Shown here: piece after piece, positions 62,501 to 64,000 of the stretch
Position numbering within the stretch: position 1 is the stretch's first letter
Layout: each line of letters starts with the position of its first letter
Assembly: GCA_027886175.1 (NCBI GenBank)
Contig: JAJNNQ010000005.1
Location: 2,361,001 to 2,425,000, forward strand
From: Phylloscopus collybita
Taxonomy: Eukaryota; Chordata; Aves; Passeriformes; Phylloscopidae
Direction: 5' to 3'
DNA: 64,000 nucleotides
The notes under the pieces: model-generated
What the model was told of the DNA's origin: nothing
Seen by the model: the letters and a program-made list of their open reading frames with translations, nothing else
Databases searched by the model: none
Position numbers and translations under genes: made by a program

Positions 62501-63546
62501 GGAGTTCAGCCAGAGATTTCAATAACTGTTTTGGTTTTTAGATTTCTGCAAAAGAAATCTAAATGTAATATTAAAGATGTAGCTAAATACCAAAGAATTC
62601 TAATTCTGTTTCTAAAGCTGTCTACCTAGAACTGTGTGCTCTGACAAACCTTCCTGAGGAAATCTGGAGACTGGGAGAAGTGGTCTATCCGTGATGGAAG
62701 ACAAGATTCCTGAGCAGGATAAACTTCACACTGCTGATCCAGCCACCTCCATCTGCAGAGAGTGTTCTGTCACAAGCACAGTGCTACTCTGGCTTTCTTT
62801 TCACAGACCTACTCTGTTTTCTGAAAATATGTCTATTCTCCCAGCAGCTTATGTGAGAATTCACTCTTGGAGAAGGAGGAAAAACAAGACATTGGGTGCT
62901 CCTGCACTCTGTGTTTTCCTGGTTTCACTGATATTTGGCTGTTGAGCCAGCTTGACATTTTGAAGTCTAGAACAGAATACTTCTCCAAGGTATGAGCAAA
63001 TTCCATTCATGTTCATTTGTGGTTATCATTAATGAGACTCCTTTCTCCATGTTATTTCTTTATGTCCATATTTGCCATATGCTCTTTGCTTATAGCTCAA
63101 ACTCTTTCCCCTGCTTTCTAAAATACCTTAAAAAACCCTGCAGAATAACTGCTAATAACTCAAACCAAGCGAGAAAGAGCATTCATTAAACTGGTGTACA
63201 TGTGATAATATAAAAAGACCACACACGAATTAGATTCTTCCCCCAAACAAGCCGTGAAATTAAACAAAACAAAACCAAAAAAAAGCCACATTTCCATGTG
63301 GGTGAAAAGCAAAGAAATACCAGGTTTGAACTGCCAGGTTTCATTAAATTCAATTTTTTTTTTTCAACGAGTGTCCTTTTTGCTCGTACCTGCACATTTT
63401 AGTGACATTTACTCACCAATCACCCTCAGCTCAGCATTGGCATAAATGGTGTCATATTTATTTTCTGCCACGCACTGATAGAGGCCTGAGTCTGACAGAT
63501 TCAGCATGGGGATGAGGAGAGTCCCATTTTCTATTTGAATTCTTTC
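27981..63546 (-). CDS. CNTN6: CNTN6 (contactin-6), C-terminal two thirds, 14 exons, 5'-partial
   Basis: Contactin-6 (NB-3) is a GPI-anchored neural adhesion molecule of the immunoglobulin superfamily that acts on the outer face of the plasma membrane in axon guidance and synapse formation. The coding sequence joins 63417-63546, 62292-62442, 47178-47305, 44924-45099, 44387-44504, 43426-43584, 43183-43332, 39508-39578, 37127-37361, 36003-36118, 33777-33963, 29700-29812, 28806-28974 and 27981-28114, all read on the minus strand. This gives 2037 nt, or 678 codons and a TAG stop. Domains in order are end of Ig4, Ig5, Ig6, FN1-FN4 and a GPI signal. The family is about 1000-1030 residues long, so roughly 350 N-terminal residues are outside the window. 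Assignment to CNTN6 rather than the close paralogue CNTN5 rests on recalled sequence such as [26 protein letters not shown] and [15 protein letters not shown]. All exons are intact. No promoter is visible because the 5' end is missing. Confidence 0.95.
28115..28805 (-). other. CNTN6 last intron
   Basis: Intron of 691 bp, GTAAGT to TTACAG. No repeat or further exon seen. Confidence 0.85.
28806..28974 (-). CDS. CNTN6: CNTN6 exon: FN4 second half
   Basis: This exon of 169 nt runs phase 0 to phase 1, with acceptor CTGCCTAG and donor GTAAGT. It encodes [20 protein letters not shown] and [20 protein letters not shown], the Tyr-containing F strand and loop of FN4, and ends RIPKIS. Confidence 0.96.
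28975..29699 (-). other. CNTN6 intron within FN4
   Basis: Intron of 725 bp, GTGAGT to CCTAG. No repeat or exon seen. Confidence 0.85.
29700..29812 (-). CDS. CNTN6: CNTN6 exon: FN4 first half
   Basis: This exon of 113 nt runs phase 1 to phase 0, with acceptor TTTAAAG (preceded by 18 T) and donor GTGAGT. It encodes [17 protein letters not shown] and [19 protein letters not shown], including the FNIII Trp and an NES sequon. The weak -3 A at the acceptor is offset by the T run. Confidence 0.96.
29813..32214 (-). other. CNTN6 FN3-FN4 intron, right-repeat-free part
   Basis: Part of a 3964-bp intron. It has an A run at 29817-29834 (T run at the acceptor) and an A/G-rich tract at 31483-31579. No exon seen. 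Confidence 0.7.
31483..31579. repeat. Homopurine GAA/GGA-rich tract
   Basis: About 95 nt almost entirely A and G (GAGGAAGAGGAAAGAGGAAG), with a few T interruptions. On the CNTN6 transcript strand it is a pyrimidine tract. Confidence 0.9.
32215..32370 (-). mobile_element. CR1 LINE 3' fragment
   Basis: Begins AATCACAGAATGGTTTGGGT (reversed tail) and runs to GACACTTCCAGGGATGGG. Same strand as CNTN6. Confidence 0.8.
33014..33733 (-). mobile_element. Solo LTR in sense orientation to CNTN6
   Basis: This 720-bp block reads TG...CA and is flanked by a perfect 7-bp direct repeat GCTGGGA (33007-33013, 33734-33740). TTTATT at 33117-33122 supplies an AATAAA on the minus strand near its 3' end. I have no family name and no internal viral sequence. 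The 7-bp repeat is one or two bases longer than usual for an LTR, probably by microhomology. Confidence 0.6.
33777..33963 (-). CDS. CNTN6: CNTN6 exon: FN3 second half
   Basis: This exon of 187 nt runs phase 0 to phase 1, with acceptor CTTTTAG and donor GTGAGT. It encodes [20 protein letters not shown], three N-glycosylation sequons (NVT, NIT, NVT), the F-strand [14 protein letters not shown], and ends VNVTTKKS. A sense-oriented LTR begins 43 nt beyond its donor. Confidence 0.96.
34499..34560. repeat. A-rich run
   Basis: Twenty-two A in a row followed by AAG units. No associated element identified. Confidence 0.8.
34612..34820. mobile_element. Two CR1 fragments in opposite orientation
   Basis: 34612-34740 is a minus-strand CR1 3' end (AATCACAGACTCATTTAGGT, then GGGGACTCCACCACTGCCCT). 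From about 34745 a plus-strand tail (TGGTCCTAAAGGTCTTTTCC, then TTTTATGATTCTGAG) follows at once. Confidence 0.65.
35170..35965 (+). mobile_element. Solo LTR, ERVL-like, antisense to CNTN6
   Basis: The 796-bp element has perfect 8-bp inverted ends TGTCCTGG (35170-35177) and CCAGGACA (35958-35965). It is flanked by near-identical 5-bp repeats GTAGC (35165-35169) and GCAGC (35966-35970); 5-bp duplications are typical of class III (ERVL) elements. AATAAATAAATAAT near 35829 is the poly(A) signal. It contains a long TTG/TTTTG microsatellite. Confidence 0.8.
35458..35612. repeat. (TTG)n then (TTTTG)n microsatellite
   Basis: About 19 TTG units (35458-35516), followed by T-rich TTTG/TTTTG units. It lies inside the LTR. 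Confidence 0.95.
36003..36118 (-). CDS. CNTN6: CNTN6 exon: FN3 first half, GC-rich
   Basis: This exon of 116 nt runs phase 1 to phase 0, with acceptor TGTCCCAG and donor GTGAGG. It encodes [19 protein letters not shown], the Trp motif [13 protein letters not shown] and GRVLGYE. It is far richer in GC and CpG than the other exons and has a GCG/GCC run encoding three consecutive Ala. Solo LTRs lie 37 nt beyond its donor and 46 nt before its acceptor. Confidence 0.95.
36167..36658 (+). mobile_element. Solo LTR, ERVK-like, antisense to CNTN6
   Basis: The 492-bp element runs from TGTGGGAACC to ATGCTACA (TG...CA) between perfect 6-bp direct repeats ACAGAG (36161-36166, 36659-36664). A 6-bp duplication is typical of class II (ERVK-like) elements. 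AATAAA is at 36488-36493. No viral coding sequence remains. Confidence 0.8.
36665..37126 (-). other. CNTN6 FN2-FN3 intron, remaining part
   Basis: The remainder of the 1008-bp intron beyond the LTR. Frames open across the LTR edge have no recognisable domain. Confidence 0.6.
37127..37361 (-). CDS. CNTN6: CNTN6 exon: rest of FN2
   Basis: This is the longest exon in the window (235 nt, phase 0 to phase 1), between acceptor CACCACAG and donor GTAACA. It encodes [19 protein letters not shown], an NES sequon, and [16 protein letters not shown], the F-G region of FN2, and ends YSGED. The start Pro-Val-Ser before EELQ differs from the Ser-Ile-Pro recalled for mammals. Confidence 0.95.
37362..39507 (-). 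other. CNTN6 intron within FN2
   Basis: Intron of 2146 bp, GTAATT to CCACAG. AT-rich, with T runs at 38830-38852. No exon or clear mobile element. Confidence 0.75.
39508..39578 (-). CDS. CNTN6: CNTN6 exon: start of FN2
   Basis: This small exon of 71 nt starts in phase 1 and ends in phase 0 before donor GTAATT. It encodes [12 protein letters not shown] and [10 protein letters not shown], including the FNIII B-strand Trp and one NIS glycosylation sequon. The acceptor tract TTCTTCCTTCTCCAG is directly next to a CR1 fragment. Confidence 0.95.
39600..40120 (+). mobile_element. CR1 LINE fragment from reverse transcriptase region
   Basis: Bases 39615-39638 translate to PQGSVLGP, a conserved non-LTR reverse transcriptase motif, and downstream phrases AACAAGGTGAAGTGCAGGGT and AAAAAAGGACCTGGGGGTGC fit CR1. 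Frameshifts are present and the 3' tail is missing, so it is inactive. It lies in the intron next to the acceptor of exon 39508-39578. Confidence 0.75.
40688..40733 (+). mobile_element. Short CR1 tail
   Basis: AAGGTCCCTTCCAACCCAAG then CCATTCTATGGATCTATGA is the CR1 3' terminus. Confidence 0.75.
40734..42159 (-). other. CNTN6 FN1-FN2 intron, repeat-free part
   Basis: AT-rich middle of a 3604-bp intron. I see no exon. Confidence 0.6.
42160..42235 (+). mobile_element. Short CR1 tail
   Basis: GGTGCTGGGGGTTGGAACTA and TTTAAGGTCCCTACCAATCC with GATTCTGTTC. Confidence 0.7.
42938..43050 (-). mobile_element. CR1 LINE 3' fragment
   Basis: AATGGTTTGGGTTGGAAGGG, CCATGGACAGGGACACCTTG. It ends about 130 bp from exon 43183-43332. 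Confidence 0.8.
43183..43332 (-). CDS. CNTN6: CNTN6 exon: FN1 second half
   Basis: This exon of 150 nt runs phase 1 to phase 1 between acceptor CTTTCAG and donor GTAAGG. It encodes [18 protein letters not shown], the typical FNIII F-G region with its conserved Tyr, then [16 protein letters not shown]. Only 93 bp of intron separate it from the preceding exon. Confidence 0.95.
43426..43584 (-). CDS. CNTN6: CNTN6 exon: FN1 first half
   Basis: This exon of 159 nt runs phase 1 to phase 1, with acceptor GTGTCAG and donor GTGAGC. It begins [16 protein letters not shown], the usual Pro-rich linker into the first fibronectin type III domain, and carries the B-strand Trp (GLSWKPG) and [11 protein letters not shown]. 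Confidence 0.95.
43585..44386 (-). other. CNTN6 Ig6-FN1 intron
   Basis: Intron of 802 bp, GTAGGT to TGTCAG. No repeat or exon seen. Confidence 0.8.
44387..44504 (-). CDS. CNTN6: CNTN6 exon: Ig6 second half
   Basis: This exon of 118 nt goes from phase 0 to phase 1, with acceptor CTCTCCAG and donor GTAGGT. It encodes [19 protein letters not shown] followed by VCMVQ, completing the Ig6 disulphide, and leads into the first FNIII domain with ADIIVRG. A homopyrimidine tract of about 93 nt (minus strand) starts about 10 nt before the acceptor. Confidence 0.94.
44516..44608. repeat. A-rich (A)n/(AAAAG)n tract beside exon acceptor
   Basis: About 93 nt of A with scattered G. On the CNTN6 strand it is an unbroken pyrimidine tract that starts about 10 nt before the acceptor of exon 44387-44504. 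Confidence 0.95.
44924..45099 (-). CDS. CNTN6: CNTN6 exon: Ig6 first half
   Basis: This exon of 176 nt begins in phase 1 after acceptor CTCCTCAG and ends in phase 0 before donor GTGAGT. It encodes [10 protein letters not shown], the B-strand Cys ([11 protein letters not shown]) and the C-strand Trp (VVFSWSFNG), and ends HHFERIGR. It contains no internal start that matters; the reading frame is fixed by its neighbours. Confidence 0.94.
45100..46009 (-). other. CNTN6 Ig5-Ig6 intron, repeat-free part
   Basis: AT-rich part of a 2078-bp intron. Nothing further seen. Confidence 0.7.
46010..46135 (-). mobile_element. CR1 LINE 3' fragment
   Basis: TCAGTTGGAAAGGACCTTAA, CAGGGACACCTCCCACTGTC, GTCCAGCCTGGCCTTGGACA. 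Confidence 0.85.
46136..47100 (-). other. CNTN6 Ig5-Ig6 intron, second part
   Basis: AT-rich single-copy intron sequence. Nothing further seen. Confidence 0.65.
47101..47153 (-). mobile_element. CR1 tail next to exon donor
   Basis: ACAGAATCAGAGAGTCTTGG then GTTGGAAGGGTCTTTAAAGC is a reversed CR1 terminus. It ends 24 nt from the donor of exon 47178-47305. Confidence 0.75.
47178..47305 (-). CDS. CNTN6: CNTN6 exon: Ig5 second half
   Basis: This exon of 128 nt lies between acceptor TTCCCCAG and donor GTATTT, phase 2 to phase 1. It encodes [10 protein letters not shown] and the F-strand [16 protein letters not shown], which supplies the second Ig5 Cys. CR1 remnants lie about 25 nt from each splice site. 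A 15.0-kb intron separates it from the previous exon. Confidence 0.95.
47333..47430 (-). mobile_element. CR1 tail next to exon acceptor
   Basis: GGAATCCCAGGATCCCAGAA, then TCTTAAAGCTCATCCCTCCC and AGGGACAGGGAATCCACAAC. Its 3' end is about 26 nt from the acceptor of exon 47178-47305. Confidence 0.75.
47431..49319 (-). other. CNTN6 15-kb intron, part 1
   Basis: Single-copy AT-rich intron with T runs at 48047-48063 and 48263-48285. No exon or RNA gene seen. Confidence 0.6.
49320..49600 (+). mobile_element. CR1 LINE 3' fragment
   Basis: GGGCAGGGTCAGACTGGATT, then TTTGGACAGCCCTGCCAGGG and a diverged tail CCATGGGTCTGTGACC. Confidence 0.75.
49601..51516 (-). other. CNTN6 15-kb intron, part 2
   Basis: Single-copy intron sequence with short A runs. 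Nothing further identified. Confidence 0.6.
51517..51720 (-). mobile_element. CR1 LINE 3' fragment
   Basis: ACAGAATCATGGAATGATTC, GCCTTGGACACTTCCAGGGA and the following ATTCTTAATCTAATCCA are reversed CR1 3' UTR and end of ORF2. Confidence 0.85.
51721..54136 (-). other. CNTN6 15-kb intron, part 3, repeat-free
   Basis: No exon or mobile element. The AT-rich block 52955-53340 has a POU-like TATGCTAAT and is a candidate regulatory element. Confidence 0.5.
54137..54262 (-). mobile_element. CR1 LINE 3' fragment
   Basis: ACAGAATCACAGAATGCCAG, GTTGAAAGGGACCTTAAAGC, CAGGGACACCTCCCACTGTC. Confidence 0.88.
54350..54645. repeat. AT-rich minisatellite
   Basis: The phrases TTTCCATATTTGGTGCAGG and GATTTTCCAAATTTGTATAT, with TTTATATAAA, recur in a nested pattern of about 19-bp subunits within units of roughly 60-120 bp. 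Confidence 0.9.
54646..57284 (-). other. CNTN6 15-kb intron, part 4
   Basis: Single-copy intron with a (TTTA)n run at 57038-57062. No exon or RNA gene seen. Confidence 0.55.
57285..57520 (-). mobile_element. CR1 LINE fragment
   Basis: GGGAAGGACCCACAAGGATC, then CTAAAATCCAACCTAAACCT and TTCCCTGTCACAGGGAACAG fit a reversed CR1 3' region. Confidence 0.7.
57521..61094 (-). other. CNTN6 15-kb intron, part 5
   Basis: Single-copy intron. No exon seen. 59990-60330 is repeat-free with several homeodomain-like TAAT motifs. Confidence 0.5.
61095..61170 (-). mobile_element. Possible CR1 tail
   Basis: GAGTTACAGAGTTGTGGAAA then GAGCTGAAAGGGACCCAGAG resembles a diverged reversed CR1 end. Confidence 0.35.
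61327..61747 (+). mobile_element. Probable solo LTR, antisense to CNTN6
   Basis: Begins TGTGATATCACAGGG and ends about AGCCAGAACA, with AATAAA at 61667-61672 followed by a CpG-containing U5-like stretch. I could not find a target duplication, so the ends are provisional. Confidence 0.55.
61860..62290. promoter_or_regulatory. CpG-rich block next to CNTN6 exon 62292-62442
   Basis: By eye this block has about 27 CpG in 430 bp, whereas surrounding introns have few. It contains CCGCGCACATTCGCTCCGGC and CACGGAACTCCGCGGCC and ends at the exon donor. It could be an intragenic CpG island or a relic of a GC-rich insertion. Confidence 0.35.
62292..62442 (-). CDS. CNTN6: CNTN6 exon: Ig5 first half
   Basis: This exon of 151 nt follows acceptor TTTTAG in phase 1 and ends in phase 2 before donor GTACGG. 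It opens with [11 protein letters not shown] and contains the B-strand Cys (VTISCKP) and the C-strand Trp (VVSWRKG) of an I-set Ig domain. The split codon AG|G gives Arg at the junction with the next exon, as expected for this family. Confidence 0.95.
62443..63416 (-). other. CNTN6 Ig4-Ig5 intron
   Basis: Intron of 974 bp, GTGAGT to TTTTAG. No repeat or exon seen. Confidence 0.85.
63417..63546 (-). CDS. CNTN6: CNTN6 exon: end of Ig4
   Basis: This exon of 130 nt starts in phase 0 after acceptor TTATCAG and ends in phase 1 before donor GTGAGT. It begins [10 protein letters not shown] and carries the F-strand motif DSGLYQC, whose Cys closes the Ig4 disulphide, with an Asn-Leu-Ser glycosylation sequon just before it. 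The remainder of Ig4 is on an upstream exon outside the window. Confidence 0.93.
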
Positions 63547-64000
63547 CTGATAAGAGAAAAACAAGGAAAAAACATCGACAGAGCCGATGAGTGAACAAAT
63601 AAAAGGTTTTTTTAGTATCACACTGATGCAGCTGATCAGGATTCAGAAGCAGAAATGTTGTTTTCTTGGCAGTAATGAGGAGGGATGCATCAGAAATGGG
63701 ATGTGCACCTCACTGTGTGGTGGTGGTTGTATTTCCAGCCCTCTGAGCTCTCCCAGCTTTTCCAGAAATCCAAGCACATGTTGCAGGAGAGGCTTTGGGC
63801 AGGTTTGCCCAGGTTTTCCATGTGTTTCCCTGCACTGCTGAGCTGGGAATCTGTGGTTATCCTTCTCCATGGAGGCAGCACTGATGGAGCTATCTCAGGA
63901 CAGGTAGGGATGCTCCACACTGGGAGCCTGGAGCACCTTCCACCTGGATCCTGGGAAGCAGCACCTCATCCCTGGCTGGTGAAACATCATTCCATCATCC
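63547..64000 (-). other. CNTN6 intron upstream of Ig4 end exon
   Basis: Intron sequence running off the right edge. The exon with the first part of Ig4 is not in the window. Confidence 0.75.

Noticed and set aside
28115..63416. CNTN5 or CNTN4 as the identity of the gene
   Set aside because: Domain order is shared, but exon sequences such as [20 protein letters not shown] and [19 protein letters not shown] fit CNTN6 better than the recalled CNTN5 text.
1..64000. tRNA, rRNA or microRNA genes
   Set aside because: I saw no cloverleaf, rRNA segment or convincing hairpin by reading; a covariance-model search was not possible.

Overview
The window is vertebrate nuclear DNA, almost certainly from a bird and probably a songbird. 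The evidence is split coding exons with GT-AG introns, about twenty CR1 LINE remnants carrying the typical 3' tail, several solo LTRs, and a protein closest to avian and mammalian contactins. There are no operons, CRISPR arrays or prokaryotic genes.

The only gene I can support is the 3' two thirds of CNTN6 (contactin-6, NB-3), on the minus strand. Fourteen exons run from 63546 down to a stop codon at 27981-27983. They join in frame without a break: 2037 nt, 678 codons plus stop, every intron GT-AG and every phase matching. In order they encode the end of Ig4, Ig5, Ig6, four fibronectin type III domains and a C-terminal GPI-anchor signal. The signal peptide, Ig1-Ig3 and most of Ig4 lie beyond the right edge. 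The largest intron is 15.0 kb (47306-62291) and the smallest 93 bp (43333-43425).

From 1 to about 27.9 kb the DNA lies downstream of CNTN6 and I find no gene in it. It holds five tandem arrays (28/30-bp, TAATAC-like, 27-bp, a GATT-containing compound repeat, 21-bp), a long TTCC microsatellite, CR1 pieces and three LTRs. The first and second LTRs belong to one family and point in opposite directions.

Inside the gene, mobile elements come unusually close to exons. FN3 exon 36003-36118 sits between two different solo LTRs that end 37 and 46 nt from its splice sites. Both have terminal motifs and target-site duplications. A sense-oriented LTR with a poly(A) signal starts 43 nt past the donor of the next exon. 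Ig5 exon 47178-47305 has CR1 copies about 25 nt away on both sides. A CR1 reverse-transcriptase fragment lies next to the acceptor of exon 39508-39578. I see no novel multi-gene system. The points of interest are these exon-repeat contacts, the unusual C-terminal tail of CNTN6, a CpG-rich block beside exon 62292-62442, and the minisatellites.
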